A stretch of DNA of 64,000 nt, taken from Mycolicibacterium vulneris (GTDB lineage: Bacteria > Actinomycetota > Actinomycetes > Mycobacteriales > Mycobacteriaceae). Numbering within the stretch: the stretch's first letter is position 1; each line of letters starts with the position of its first letter. A model generated the notes under the pieces. It did not search any database. It saw only the letters and a program-made list of their open reading frames with translations, and was not told where the DNA came from. Location: assembly GCF_002104765.1 (NCBI RefSeq), contig NZ_NCXM01000013.1:1-64000 (forward strand), given 5' to 3'. Position numbers and translations under genes: made by a program. This document shows positions 1 to 10,414 of the stretch, piece after piece.

Positions 1-143
1 CAATCACCACCGGCAACACTCAGCGATAGGCAAGGTCCCACCCATCACGCGATTGATCAACCTGCCTGGGCAGTACAACTAAATCGGCGCCGACCCGCGG
101 CGCCCGGCCACGCCGCGCTTGCGGTCGCCGCTAAGCTGGCGGC

Positions 144-944
144 GTGCCGATTCCGACGCCCTACGAGGACTTGCTCCGCCTGGTGCTCGATCACGGAACG
201 GCCAAATCCGACCGCACCGGCACCGGGACCCGCAGCCTGTTCGGTCAGCAGCTGCGCTATGACCTGGCGGCCGGCTTCCCGCTGCTCACCACCAAAAAAG
301 TGCACCTCAAGTCGGTGATCTACGAATTGCTGTGGTTCCTGCGCGGCGACTCCAACGTTGCCTGGCTGCACGAGCACGGCGTCACCATCTGGGACGAATG
401 GGCAAGCAGCACAGGCGATCTCGGGCCGATCTACGGTGTGCAGTGGCGGTCCTGGCCGACACCGTCGGGCGAGCACGTCGATCAGATCAGCGCTGCCCTC
501 GACCTGCTGCGCACCGACCCCGACTCCCGGCGCATCATCGTGTCGGCCTGGAACGTCGGCGAAATCCCGCAGATGGCGCTGCCGCCGTGTCACGCCTTCT
601 TCCAGTTCTACGTGGCCGACGGGCGGCTGAGTTGCCAGCTCTATCAGCGCAGCGCCGACCTGTTCCTGGGGGTGCCGTTCAACATCGCCAGCTATGCGCT
701 ATTGACCCACATGATGGCCGCCCAGGCCGGCCTCGCGGTCGGCGAGTTCGTGTGGACGGGCGGGGACTGCCACATCTACGACAACCACGTCGAGCAGGTG
801 CGGCTGCAGCTGAGCCGCGACCCCCGGCCGTATCCGGAACTCGTTCTGGGCGCCCGGGATTCGATCTTCGATTACACCTACGACGACGTCGTCGTAAAGA
901 ACTACGACCCACATCCGGCGATCAAAGCCCCAGTCGCGGTATGA
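144..944 (+). CDS. thyA: Thymidylate synthase ThyA
   Basis: Folate-dependent thymidylate synthase: methylates dUMP to dTMP using methylene-tetrahydrofolate and releases dihydrofolate, which the DfrA encoded just downstream recycles. The 266-residue protein has the nucleophile Cys149 in PPCHAFFQF, the phosphate-binding arginines around residues 129-130 (DSRRII) and the conserved C-terminal [11 protein letters not shown]. The GTG at 144 is the only good in-frame start before the conserved TPYEDLL block. It is close to the family length (about 264). A second, unrelated thymidylate synthase (thyX) lies 5 kb downstream. Confidence 0.97.
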   Translation: MPIPTPYEDLLRLVLDHGTAKSDRTGTGTRSLFGQQLRYDLAAGFPLLTTKKVHLKSVIYELLWFLRGDSNVAWLHEHGVTIWDEWASSTGDLGPIYGVQWRSWPTPSGEHVDQISAALDLLRTDPDSRRIIVSAWNVGEIPQMALPPCHAFFQFYVADGRLSCQLYQRSADLFLGVPFNIASYALLTHMMAAQAGLAVGEFVWTGGDCHIYDNHVEQVRLQLSRDPRPYPELVLGARDSIFDYTYDDVVVKNYDPHPAIKAPVAV

Positions 945-1005
945 CGCGCGCCGGCCACGAGGCCGGCTCGGGCGGCTTGCAAGCCGGGATCAAGGAGTAG
1001 CGCGT

Positions 1006-1530
1006 ATGACCGAGGTGGGCCTGGTGTGGGCTCAGTCGACCTCCGGCGTCATCGGACGTGGCGGCGACATCCCCTGGAACGTGCCGGAAGATCTTTCCCG
1101 GTTCAAACAGGTGACCATTGGACACCCGGTGATCATGGGCCGGCGGACCTGGGACTCGTTACCGGCGAAGGTGCGCCCCCTGCCGGGCCGGCGCAATGTC
1201 GTGCTGTCCCGCGACACCGGTTTCATCGCCGACGGCGCGCAGCTGGCCGGGAGCATGGAGGAGGCCCTCGCCCACGGCGCGGACGGCCCCGAGACGTGGG
1301 TCATCGGCGGCGAGCAGATTTATTTGCTGGCGCTGCCGTACGCCACCCGCTGCGAGGTCACCGAGATCGAAATCGATTTGCGACGCGACGACGACGATGC
1401 GCTGGCGCCGACGCTGGACGACACTTGGGTGGGTGAAACGGGGGAGTGGCTGGCCAGCCGCTCGGGGCTGCGGTATCGCTTCCACAGCTATCGGCGGCCC
1501 TCCGCGCACCCGTTCGCGCCCACGGCCTGA
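1006..1530 (+). CDS. dfrA: Dihydrofolate reductase
   Basis: NADPH-dependent reduction of dihydrofolate to tetrahydrofolate in the cytosol; the classic partner of ThyA. The 174-residue protein shows the N-terminal [18 protein letters not shown] block, the likely catalytic acid Asp29 in PEDLSRF and the cofactor-binding [12 protein letters not shown]. The start ATG follows an AAGGAG ribosome binding site at about 992-997. It is about 15 residues longer than the M. tuberculosis enzyme as I recall it, the extra being a Pro-rich C-terminal tail. It lies 61 bases after thyA and is probably co-transcribed. Confidence 0.97.
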   Translation: MTEVGLVWAQSTSGVIGRGGDIPWNVPEDLSRFKQVTIGHPVIMGRRTWDSLPAKVRPLPGRRNVVLSRDTGFIADGAQLAGSMEEALAHGADGPETWVIGGEQIYLLALPYATRCEVTEIEIDLRRDDDDALAPTLDDTWVGETGEWLASRSGLRYRFHSYRRPSAHPFAPTA

Positions 1531-1602
1531 CCTGACATACTCGGACGCGGGGGCGGGTCGCACAGCGTCAACCAGGCGTTTGGAGAGAAGGGGGAATTGG
1601 CA

Positions 1603-2337
1603 GTGAAAACCGAACCCGTGAAGACGTTCTCTCGAAAATTCATGGGCTACGACGCGGCCGCGGTTGATGCCCACATCGAGATGCTGACCACCAAGCAGCA
1701 GCTGCTGCTCGACGACGTCGAGAGCCTACGCGCCCGGCTGCAGGAATCCGGCGATCAGACGGCCGCGCTGCGCAAGGAGGTGGCCGCGCTCACGGAGACC
1801 TCGCCGTCGCCACACGCGGTGCAGCAGCGGATGGCGAAAATGCTGAGCCGCGCGGTCGACGAGGTGGCCGAGATGCAGGCCGAAGCGCGGGCCGAAGCGG
1901 ACGCGCTGATCGCGGCGGCCGAGGCCGAGGCCGAAGCCGCGGAACGAAAGCGTGACGAGGTGCTCGCCGACATGGCCGCGCAGCAGAAGGCCCTGGAAAC
2001 CGAGTACGAGGAGACCAAGGAGAAGCTGGACGCCGAACTGGCCGAGATGCGCGCCGAAACGCAATCGGCGATCGAGAAGGCGCGCCAGGACGCCGAGCGG
2101 GAGTGCGAGCAGCTGCTCGGCGACGCGAAAAAGGGCGCCGACCATTACCGGGACAAGGCCCGGCGCGCGGTCGACGAGGCCACGGCCCGGCGCATCAAGA
2201 TCCTCGAGCAGCTGATGGGCGTGTACCGCGACCTCGACGAGGTTCCGAAGGCCCTCGAGGCGGCCTACGAGGAACAAAACGACTCGGACGACGAGGGCGT
2301 GTTGAAACCGCTGGACCGCAAGGTCGCCGCGGGCTGA
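1603..2337 (+). CDS. DivIVA-like coiled-coil protein
   Basis: The N-terminus (FSRKFMGYDAAAVDAHIEML, about residues 9-28) resembles the membrane-targeting DivIVA/Wag31 motif, with the GYD...VD..I signature. The rest, about residues 30-230, is an almost uninterrupted Ala/Glu/Arg/Lys-rich coiled coil, as in polar-growth and septum scaffold proteins. I chose the GTG at 1603 because a GGGG purine run lies 8 bases upstream; a TTG at 1597 is too close to it. A cytoskeletal or scaffold role is inferred from the architecture. It is not Wag31 itself, whose usual neighbours (sepF, ftsZ) are absent. Confidence 0.75.
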   Translation: MKTEPVKTFSRKFMGYDAAAVDAHIEMLTTKQQLLLDDVESLRARLQESGDQTAALRKEVAALTETSPSPHAVQQRMAKMLSRAVDEVAEMQAEARAEADALIAAAEAEAEAAERKRDEVLADMAAQQKALETEYEETKEKLDAELAEMRAETQSAIEKARQDAERECEQLLGDAKKGADHYRDKARRAVDEATARRIKILEQLMGVYRDLDEVPKALEAAYEEQNDSDDEGVLKPLDRKVAAG

Positions 2338-2393
2338 GCCCACGCCGGCCTGGCCGCCAAGGGTTGTCGAACCCAAGAGGTATTCTCAGCGCC

Positions 2394-3617
2394 GTGCCAA
2401 CCCGCAGGCTGTCGGCCGCCCAAGCCCGGCGGATAGCCGTTGCGGCCCAAGGATTTACCGAGCCCCGCCCCGGCGGCGAGATCACCCGCGCGCACGTGAA
2501 GCGGCTGATCTCCAGAATCCAAGTGCTGCAACTGGATTCGGTGTCGGTGGCGGTGCGCGCGCACTATGCCCCGGTGTTCAGCCGGCTCGGTCCCTACGAC
2601 CGGGACGTGCTCGACCGCGCCGCCTGGGGCCCGCGGTCCTCGCGGCTGCTGGCGGAGTATTGGGCACACGAGGCCGCGCTGATGGCCGTCGAGGACTGGC
2701 CGCTGTTGCGCTGGCGGATGCGCCAGTACCGGCATGGCCGGTGGGGCACCCACATCGTCAAGGCCAATCCGCAACTCGCCGACAAGATCGTCGCGGCCGT
2801 GGGCGAACTCGGGCCGAGTACCGCCGGACAGATTGAGGCCCACCTCGAGGCCGGACCGCGTGGGCCCAAAGGAAGCTGGTGGGGCAGCCGCAGCGACACC
2901 AAGTGGGTGGCCGAGGCGCTGTTTTCCGCCGGAGTGCTCACCACGGCCACCCGGGTGGGCTTCGCTCGCCACTATGACCTGGTGGAGCGGGTGCTGCCGG
3001 CCGCCGTGCTGGCCCGCGAGGTCGACGACGACGAGGCGATCCGCGAACTCACGCTGCGGGCCGCCACCGCGCTGGGCGTGGGCACCGAGGCCGACATCCG
3101 CGACTACTTTCGGCTGTCGGCCCAGCAGGTCAAGCCGGCGATCGCCGCGCTGGTGGCCGCCGGTGACATCGAGCCGGTCGAGGTCGACGGGTGGTCGGCG
3201 CCGGCCTACCTACGGGCGGGCCGCACCGTGCCCCGCGCCGACCGCGGCACCGCGCTGCTGTGCCCGTTCGACCCGCTCATCTTCTTCCGCCCGCGCGTCG
3301 AGAGATTATTCCAATTCCATTACCGCATAGAGATTTACACCCCGGCCGCCAAGCGACAATACGGCTACTACGTGTGGCCGCTGCTGATGGATGGCCGGCT
3401 GGTGGCGCGGGTCGACCTCAAGGCCGACCGCGCCGCCAACTCGCTGCGGGTGCTGGGCGCGTTCGGCGAGCCCGACGCGCCCAGGCCCCGGGTCGCCGCG
3501 GCGCTGGCCGGTGAACTCGAGTCCATGGCGTCCTGGCTGGGCCTGGGCGGATTCAGTGTCGCCGGGCGCGGCGATCTGTCCGGCGAGTTGCGCGCGGCGA
3601 CCAAGCGGGTCAGCTGA
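2394..3617 (+). CDS. Winged-helix DNA-binding protein, YcaQ/DUF1006 (HTH_42) family
   Basis: A 407-residue protein starting at GTG 2394 (VPTRRLSAAQARRIAVAAQG). It has the family hallmarks: an N-terminal RLSAAQARR block, the HTH-like segment RLISRIQVLQLDSVSV, and a C-terminal domain with LLCPFDPLIFFRPRVERLF followed by YYVWPLLMDGRLVARVDLKADR. Family members such as E. coli YcaQ are DNA glycosylases that open interstrand crosslinks, so a DNA-repair role is likely but unproven here. Its stop overlaps the hsdM start by one base (TGATG), so the genes are probably translationally coupled. Confidence 0.85.
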   Translation: MPTRRLSAAQARRIAVAAQGFTEPRPGGEITRAHVKRLISRIQVLQLDSVSVAVRAHYAPVFSRLGPYDRDVLDRAAWGPRSSRLLAEYWAHEAALMAVEDWPLLRWRMRQYRHGRWGTHIVKANPQLADKIVAAVGELGPSTAGQIEAHLEAGPRGPKGSWWGSRSDTKWVAEALFSAGVLTTATRVGFARHYDLVERVLPAAVLAREVDDDEAIRELTLRAATALGVGTEADIRDYFRLSAQQVKPAIAALVAAGDIEPVEVDGWSAPAYLRAGRTVPRADRGTALLCPFDPLIFFRPRVERLFQFHYRIEIYTPAAKRQYGYYVWPLLMDGRLVARVDLKADRAANSLRVLGAFGEPDAPRPRVAAALAGELESMASWLGLGGFSVAGRGDLSGELRAATKRVS

Positions 3618-5023
3618 TGCCGGCGTCGACGTCCAAGGAGCTCAAGGCCACGCTGTGGAAGGCGGCCGAGAAGCTGCGCGGTTCGCTGTCGGCCGGCGAG
3701 TACAAGGACGTGATCCTGGGGTTGGTGTACCTCGAGCACATCTCCGAATCGCACTGGAAAGCGTTGGCGGACAAGGCCACATCCGATGACCTCGGCCGCA
3801 TGGCTGACGACGCGATGGACGCCGTGATGACGGCGAACCCAGCGCTGGCCGGGACGCTGCCCCGGCTGTACGAAAACCTCGACCCGCGCCGCCTCGCCGA
3901 GCTGGTGACCGTGCTCGACGGCGCACGAATCGGCGACGGCGGCGGGCGGGCCGGGGACGTGATGGGCGAGGTATACGAGTACTTCCTGGGCAATTTCGCC
4001 CGCGCGGAAGGGCGGCGGGGCGGCGAATTCTTCACCCCGACCAGCGTGGTGCGGCTGCTCGTCGAGGTGCTCCAACCGGGCGGCGGGCGGGTGTATGACC
4101 CGTGCTGCGGCTCGGGCGGGATGTTCGTGCAGACCGAACACTTCATCGCCGAACGCGACGGCGATCCCGCGAAAGTCATTGTCTACGGGCAGGAAAGCGT
4201 CGAGCAGACCTGGCGGATGGCGAAGATGAACCTCGCCGTGCACGGCATCGACAACTCGGGCCTGGGCGCGCGGTGCGCCGACACGCTCGCCACCGATCTG
4301 CACGCCGGCGTGCAGATGGACTACGTGCTGGCCAATCCGCCCTTCAACATCAAGGATTGGGCCCGCGACGAAAATGATCCGCGCTGGCGCTTCGGCGTCC
4401 CGCCCGCGACTAACGCGAATTACGCCTGGATTCAGCACATCCTGTCCAAACTGGCCCCGGGCGGCACGGCCGGCGTGGTGATGGTCAACGGCTCGATGTC
4501 GTCGAACGCGATGGGCGAGGGCGACATCCGCGCGCGGATCATCGATGCGGACCTGGTGTCGTGCATGGTCGCGCTGCCCGCGCAGCTGTTCCGCAGCACG
4601 GGGATACCGATATGCCTGTGGTTTTTCGCCATGGACAAGGCGCACCGGTCGGGGCAGGTGCTGTTCATCGATGCGCGCGGCCTGGGCTACCTGGTGGATC
4701 GGGCCGAGCGCGCCCTGACCCGCGAGGAGGTCACCCGGATCGCTGACACCTACCACGCGTGGTCGGGCGCGGCGTCCGCACTCGCCAAAGGCCTCGCCTA
4801 TCAAGATGTTCCGGGGTTTTGCCGGTCCGTGCCGGTGGATGCCATCAGGGCCGCGGGCTACCCGCTGACGCCGGGACGCTACGTGGACGCGCCCATCACG
4901 CCTGAGGACGGCGAACCCGTCGACGACAAGATCGCGCGGTTGACCGACGACCTGCTGGCCGCGCTCGACGACTCGGCCCGCGCGGAAAACATGCTGCGCC
5001 AACAGGTGAAGCGGCTGCGGTGA
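3617..5023 (+). CDS. hsdM: Type I restriction-modification system, methyltransferase subunit HsdM
   Basis: N6-adenine DNA methyltransferase that works as a complex with HsdS. An N-terminal helical HsdM domain (about residues 4-130) is followed by the catalytic domain with S-adenosylmethionine motif I CCGSGGMF (residues 163-170) and catalytic motif IV NPPF (residues 240-243), both intact. At 468 residues it is somewhat shorter than many HsdM proteins (500-540) but all motifs are present. Its stop overlaps the hsdS start by four bases (GTGA). No hsdR is found in the window, so the pair probably acts as a stand-alone epigenetic methyltransferase. Confidence 0.95.
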   Translation: MPASTSKELKATLWKAAEKLRGSLSAGEYKDVILGLVYLEHISESHWKALADKATSDDLGRMADDAMDAVMTANPALAGTLPRLYENLDPRRLAELVTVLDGARIGDGGGRAGDVMGEVYEYFLGNFARAEGRRGGEFFTPTSVVRLLVEVLQPGGGRVYDPCCGSGGMFVQTEHFIAERDGDPAKVIVYGQESVEQTWRMAKMNLAVHGIDNSGLGARCADTLATDLHAGVQMDYVLANPPFNIKDWARDENDPRWRFGVPPATNANYAWIQHILSKLAPGGTAGVVMVNGSMSSNAMGEGDIRARIIDADLVSCMVALPAQLFRSTGIPICLWFFAMDKAHRSGQVLFIDARGLGYLVDRAERALTREEVTRIADTYHAWSGAASALAKGLAYQDVPGFCRSVPVDAIRAAGYPLTPGRYVDAPITPEDGEPVDDKIARLTDDLLAALDDSARAENMLRQQVKRLR

Positions 5024-6096
5024 AGTCAGTCCTGGGTGAGCACCTCGACTTCCGCACCGGAAGCAGCGCCCCGCCGCGAGATTCCGGCGGGCGCGTCCCC
5101 GTCTACGGCGCCAACGGTGCGATCGGTTACGCCGCCGTCCACAACGCCACCGGGCCTTTGATCGTGGTCGGCCGCGTCGGGTCGTACTGCGGTAGCCTGC
5201 GCTATTGCGACTCCGACGTCTGGGTCACCGAGAACGCGCTGGTGTGCCGCGCCAAAGACCCGCAAGACACCCGGTATTGGTATTACGCCCTGCAGACCTG
5301 CCGGCTGGCCGATCACCGATCCGGATCGGGGCAACCCCTGCTCAACCAGCGAATCCTGAACGACGTCCCGGTGTGGACCGTCGCGGCGCGTCAACGGCGG
5401 CGGATCGCCGGACTGCTGGGCGCGTTCGACGACAAAATCGCTGCCAACGACCGGGTGATCGAGACGGCGGAACGCCTGATGGTCGCCCTCGCCGAATCGG
5501 CACCGGATCGGGTGCAGCTGTCTTGCCTGGCCACCCGGTCGACGGCGACCCGCAACGTCCACGAGTTCGACGCCCGCATCGCCCACTTCAGCCTCCCGGC
5601 GTTCGACGACGGGGCGAAACCCCGCGTGGTCGGCGCCGGGGAGGTGCGCAGCGCCAAGCTGCTCCTGACCCAGCCGTGCGTCCTGTTCGCCAAGCTGAAT
5701 CCGCGGATCCCGCGGATCTGGAACGTGGCGGGCCTGCCGTCGGACATGGCGGTGGCCAGCACGGAGTTCGTCGTGCTGCTGCCGGTCGGCATCGATTCCT
5801 CGGCGCTGTGGTCGGCGCTGCGGCAACCCGACGTCTCACAACGACTGCAGCGGCGCGCCGCGGGAACTTCGGGCAGCCATCAGCGAATTCAGCCCCGCGA
5901 CCTGCTGGACGTGCCGGTCCCCGACGTGCGCCGGTTGAGCCCCGACGCGCTGCGCGCGCTCACCGGGCTGGGGGCGCTGTGCCACGCGCGTCGCACCGAG
6001 AACGCGCGGTTGGCGGGGCTGCGCGACGCGCTGCTGCCGTCGCTGATCCGGGGCAGGGTGCGGGTCAGAGACGCCGATCCGCCCGGCACGCCTTAA
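5020..6096 (+). CDS. hsdS: Type I restriction-modification system, specificity subunit HsdS
   Basis: DNA-recognition subunit that sets the target of HsdM. The 358-residue protein has two target-recognition domains (about residues 3-125 and 170-290), separated by the conserved helical spacer ([17 protein letters not shown] and onward, about residues 125-160) and closed by a second helical repeat ending [14 protein letters not shown]. The length and the two-TRD layout indicate an intact bipartite-recognition subunit, unlike the short hsdS.1 fragment I recall from M. tuberculosis. The recognition sequence cannot be read from the protein by eye. Confidence 0.93.
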   Translation: MKSVLGEHLDFRTGSSAPPRDSGGRVPVYGANGAIGYAAVHNATGPLIVVGRVGSYCGSLRYCDSDVWVTENALVCRAKDPQDTRYWYYALQTCRLADHRSGSGQPLLNQRILNDVPVWTVAARQRRRIAGLLGAFDDKIAANDRVIETAERLMVALAESAPDRVQLSCLATRSTATRNVHEFDARIAHFSLPAFDDGAKPRVVGAGEVRSAKLLLTQPCVLFAKLNPRIPRIWNVAGLPSDMAVASTEFVVLLPVGIDSSALWSALRQPDVSQRLQRRAAGTSGSHQRIQPRDLLDVPVPDVRRLSPDALRALTGLGALCHARRTENARLAGLRDALLPSLIRGRVRVRDADPPGTP

Positions 6097-6106
6097 GGTG
6101 AGCGCC

Positions 6107-6859
6107 GTGGCCGAGATCGCGCCGCTGCGCGTGCAACTGATCGCCAAGACCGATTTCTTGGCGCCCCCGGACGTGCCGTGGAACACCGACGCCGACGGCG
6201 GCCCCGCACTCGTCGAGTTCGCCGGCCGGGCCTGCTATCAAAGCTGGTCGAAACCCAACCCCAAGACCGCGACCAACGCCGGCTACATCAAGCACATCAT
6301 CGACGTCGGCCACTTTTCGGTGCTCGAGCACGCGAGCGTGTCGTTCTACATCACCGGCATCTCGCGATCGTGCACCCACGAGCTGATCCGGCACCGGCAC
6401 TTCTCCTATTCGCAGCTGTCCCAGCGCTACGTGCCCGAGAAGGACTCGCACGTCGTCGTGCCGCCGGGGATGGAAGACGATCCGGAACTGCAGCAGATCC
6501 TGGCCGCGGCCGCCGACGCCAGCCGCGCCACCTACGCCGAATTGCTGGCGAAACTCGAAGCGAAATTCGCCGACCAACCCAACGCGGTGCTGCGGCGCAA
6601 GCAGGCCCGCCAGGCCGCCCGCGCCGTGCTGCCCAACGCGACCGAAGCCCGCATCGTCGTCACCGGCAACTACCGGGCGTGGCGCCACTTCATCGCCATG
6701 CGCGCCAGCGAGCACGCCGACGTGGAAATCCGGCGCCTCGCCATCGAATGCCTGCGCCAACTGGCGGGTGTCGCACCCGCGGTGTTCGCCGACTTCGCGA
6801 TCTCCACCCTGGCCGACGGCACGGAGGTCGCGACCAGCCCACTGGCGACCGAGGCCTGA
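6107..6859 (+). CDS. thyX: Flavin-dependent thymidylate synthase ThyX
   Basis: FAD/NADPH-dependent methylation of dUMP that, unlike ThyA, leaves tetrahydrofolate rather than dihydrofolate. The signature RHRX7S is present ([11 protein letters not shown], residues 95-105), as are the C-terminal substrate residues around [19 protein letters not shown]. The GTG at 6107 gives 250 residues, the length I recall for the M. tuberculosis enzyme; an in-frame GTG at 6098 would add three residues. The gene follows hsdS by 10 bases and precedes dapA, an arrangement I remember from M. tuberculosis. Confidence 0.97.
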   Translation: MAEIAPLRVQLIAKTDFLAPPDVPWNTDADGGPALVEFAGRACYQSWSKPNPKTATNAGYIKHIIDVGHFSVLEHASVSFYITGISRSCTHELIRHRHFSYSQLSQRYVPEKDSHVVVPPGMEDDPELQQILAAAADASRATYAELLAKLEAKFADQPNAVLRRKQARQAARAVLPNATEARIVVTGNYRAWRHFIAMRASEHADVEIRRLAIECLRQLAGVAPAVFADFAISTLADGTEVATSPLATEA

Positions 6860-7834
<975 letters not shown>

Positions 7835-7853
7835 TCCGAGGAGTTTCCGAGAA

Positions 7854-9530
7854 GTGGATGTAGACCTCGCCCCACCAGGCCCCTTGGCCGCAGGAGGGTT
7901 GCGGGTCACTGCTCTTGGCGGCATCAGCGAAATCGGCCGCAACATGACGGTTTTCGAGCACCTCGGCCGGCTGTTGATCATCGACTGCGGCGTGATGTTC
8001 CCCACCCACGACGAGCCCGGGGTCGATCTGATCCTGCCGGATCTGCGCCACATCGAGGACAGGCTCGACGAGATCGAGGCGCTGGTACTCACCCACGCGC
8101 ACGAGGACCACATCGGCGGCATCCCGTTTCTGCTCAAGCTGCGTCCCGACATCCCGGTGGTCGGTTCGAAGTTCACCCTCGCGCTGGTCGCCGCGAAGTG
8201 CCGCGAACACCGCCTCAAGCCGGTGTTCGTCGAGGTGGCCGAGGGCCAGAAGAGCACCCACGGCGTGTTCGAATGCCAGTACTTCGCCGTCAACCACTCC
8301 ATCCCCGACGCGCTGGCGATCGCCGTGCACACCGGCGCGGGAACCATCCTGCACACCGGCGACATCAAGCTCGACCAGCTTCCGCTGGACGGCCGGCCGA
8401 CCGACCTGCCCGGCATGTCCCGGCTGGGCGACGCCGGGGTGGACCTGCTTTTGTGCGACTCAACCAATTCCGAGCTCCCCGGCGTCGGACCGTCGGAAAG
8501 CGAAGTGGGTCCGACGCTGCACCGCCTGATCCGCGGCGCCGACGGCCGCGTCATCGTGGCGTGCTTCGCGTCCAACGTGGACCGGGTTCAGCAAATCATC
8601 GATGCGGCAGTCGCTTTGGGCCGGCGGGTATCGTTCGTCGGCCGGTCCATGGTGCGCAACATGGGCATTGCCCGCGAACTCGGATTCCTGCGGGTGGCCG
8701 ACTCGGACGTGATCGACATCGGCGCCGCCGAGATGCTGCCGGCCGACCGGGTGGTGCTGATCACCACCGGCACCCAGGGCGAACCGATGTCGGCGCTGTC
8801 GCGGATGTCGCGCGGCGAGCACCGCAGCATCACGCTGACCGCGGGTGACCTGGTGGTGCTCGCGTCGTCGCTGATCCCGGGTAACGAGGAAGCGGTCTAC
8901 GGCGTCATCGACGAACTCGCCAAGATCGGGGCCCGCGTCGTCACCAATGCCCAAGCGCGCGTGCATGTTTCGGGCCATGCTTATGCCGGGGAACTGTTGT
9001 TCCTGTACAACGGGATTCGGCCGCGCAACGTCATGCCGGTACACGGGACGTGGCGCATGCTGCGCGCCAACGCCAAACTGGCGGCCCGCACCGGCGTGCC
9101 GGAGGAGTCGATCCTGCTGGCCGAGAACGGGGTGAGCGTCGACCTGGTCGCGGGCAAGGCCGCCATCGCCGGAGCGGTACCGGTCGGCAAGATGTTCGTC
9201 GACGGCCTGATCGACGGCGACGTCGGCGACATAACCCTGGGCGAGCGGCTCATTCTGTCGTCGGGTTTCGTCGCGGTGACCGTGGTGGTCGCGCGCGGCA
9301 CCGGGCGTCCGGTCGCCCCGCCGCAGCTGCATTCGCGCGGCTTCTCCGAAGATCCCAAGGCGCTCGAGCCCGCCGTGCGCAGGGTCGAGGCGGAACTGGA
9401 AGCGCTGCTGGCCGAGAACATCACCGATCCGGGCCGCATCGCCCAGGGCGTGCGGCGCACCGTCGGCAAATGGGTGGGCGAAACCTACCGCCGGCAGCCG
9501 ATGATCGTGCCGACCGTCATCGAGGTCTGA
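7854..9530 (+). CDS. rnj: Ribonuclease J (metallo-beta-lactamase/beta-CASP)
   Basis: mRNA- and rRNA-processing nuclease with 5'-3' exo- and endonuclease activity. The 558-residue protein has the zinc motif HAHEDH (residues 81-86), further metal ligands in NHS...LHTGDIK, the beta-CASP domain with GRSMVRNM and TGTQGEPMSALSRM, the late zinc histidine in VHVSGHA, and a C-terminal domain ending MIVPTVIEV. It begins with GTG 19 bases after dapA, so the two are probably one transcript. It converges with the methyltransferase gene on the minus strand; their stop codons are five bases apart. Confidence 0.96.
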   Translation: MDVDLAPPGPLAAGGLRVTALGGISEIGRNMTVFEHLGRLLIIDCGVMFPTHDEPGVDLILPDLRHIEDRLDEIEALVLTHAHEDHIGGIPFLLKLRPDIPVVGSKFTLALVAAKCREHRLKPVFVEVAEGQKSTHGVFECQYFAVNHSIPDALAIAVHTGAGTILHTGDIKLDQLPLDGRPTDLPGMSRLGDAGVDLLLCDSTNSELPGVGPSESEVGPTLHRLIRGADGRVIVACFASNVDRVQQIIDAAVALGRRVSFVGRSMVRNMGIARELGFLRVADSDVIDIGAAEMLPADRVVLITTGTQGEPMSALSRMSRGEHRSITLTAGDLVVLASSLIPGNEEAVYGVIDELAKIGARVVTNAQARVHVSGHAYAGELLFLYNGIRPRNVMPVHGTWRMLRANAKLAARTGVPEESILLAENGVSVDLVAGKAAIAGAVPVGKMFVDGLIDGDVGDITLGERLILSSGFVAVTVVVARGTGRPVAPPQLHSRGFSEDPKALEPAVRRVEAELEALLAENITDPGRIAQGVRRTVGKWVGETYRRQPMIVPTVIEV

Positions 9531-9535
9531 CCCCG

Positions 9536-10408
9536 CTAGATCTTCTCGGCGTAGGCCGACCACTCCAGTTGCGAGGCCTTGAGTTTGCGGCCGGTGGGCT
9601 CGACATAACGATGGAGGAGCTCGTCGGGACCGGCCTGCTCCACCAGCCGCCAGCCGTACTCGCCGAGAAACGCGGCGACCTCCTCGGGCTGCAGGCCGAA
9701 ACGCCACAGCTGCCGCCGCTGGCGCACGGTGCGATACAGGGTGCGGGTGCCGTACCGATTCGTACCGTCGATGAAATCCCTACGGACGTAGGTGAACACC
9801 AAACGGCTGCCGGGCGCGGCCGCGCGCAGGCCGTCCAGCGTTCGCCGCACCGTCGCTTCGCTGAGGTATTGGGTGACGCCTTCGCAGATGAAGAACACCC
9901 GGTAGTCGGTGCGATAGCCGTGCTCGGCGAGCGAGGTAAGCAGGTCGTCGTGCTCGAGGTTCAACGCCACCAACCGAACCGACAGCGGCAGCTCGCCGAG
10001 CACCCGGCGCACCGTCTTGAACTTCCTCGCGACGTTCACCGGCAGGTCGACCTCGAACACCGGGATGCGGACGCGCCGGGTCAGCTGGTAGGCGCGGGTG
10101 TCCAGCCCGGCTCCCAGGATGACGACGGCGTTGATGTCGTCGAGCGACTCCTTGAGCTTGTCGGCGATAAAGCGCTTGCGGCAGGCCAGATTCGCCCACA
10201 ATCCTGGACCTGTGAACTCCGAGCCGCGGATCATCAGCCGGCGAACCGGCGCGAACCGGGTCGCGCCGACGAGCCACCGCAGCGGGCCGGGCAGGAAGAG
10301 CTCGGCGAAGTCGTCGTCGACCAGGCGGCGTCCGGGCGGCTCGTTCTGCTCGACGGCAGCCAGCACCATCGGGCCAAATGCAGTCTGCGCAACCGGGTTT
10401 CGTGCCAT
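9536..10408 (-). CDS. Class I SAM-dependent methyltransferase, leucine carboxyl methyltransferase-like
   Basis: A 290-residue protein of the Ppm1/LCMT-like methyltransferase group that is numerous in mycobacteria. Visible features are the SAM-binding motif VVILGAGLDTRAYQL (about residues 93-107), the acidic loop EVDLPV at the end of the next strand, and ICEGVTQYL, where the family has a conserved E-G-V. The substrate is unknown. It is separated by 6 bases from the SDR gene upstream of it and likely forms an operon with that gene and the ABM gene. Confidence 0.88.
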   Translation of the reverse strand: MARNPVAQTAFGPMVLAAVEQNEPPGRRLVDDDFAELFLPGPLRWLVGATRFAPVRRLMIRGSEFTGPGLWANLACRKRFIADKLKESLDDINAVVILGAGLDTRAYQLTRRVRIPVFEVDLPVNVARKFKTVRRVLGELPLSVRLVALNLEHDDLLTSLAEHGYRTDYRVFFICEGVTQYLSEATVRRTLDGLRAAAPGSRLVFTYVRRDFIDGTNRYGTRTLYRTVRQRRQLWRFGLQPEEVAAFLGEYGWRLVEQAGPDELLHRYVEPTGRKLKASQLEWSAYAEKI

Positions 10409-10414
10409 GGCCGG

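Noticed and set aside
1..143. A gene before thyA
   Set aside because: The first 143 bases show no credible start or conserved frame; a minus-strand frame from 593 to 57 is a shadow of thyA.
3617..6096. Complete restriction-modification defence system
   Set aside because: No HsdR-like helicase/nuclease gene is found in the window; only the modification half is present.
8460..9707. Long open frames on the opposite strand of real genes (for example minus 8460-9707, 11774-14617, 60684-62702)
   Set aside because: Typical high-GC shadow frames: Arg/Pro/His-rich composition, no domains, and fully covered by recognised genes.
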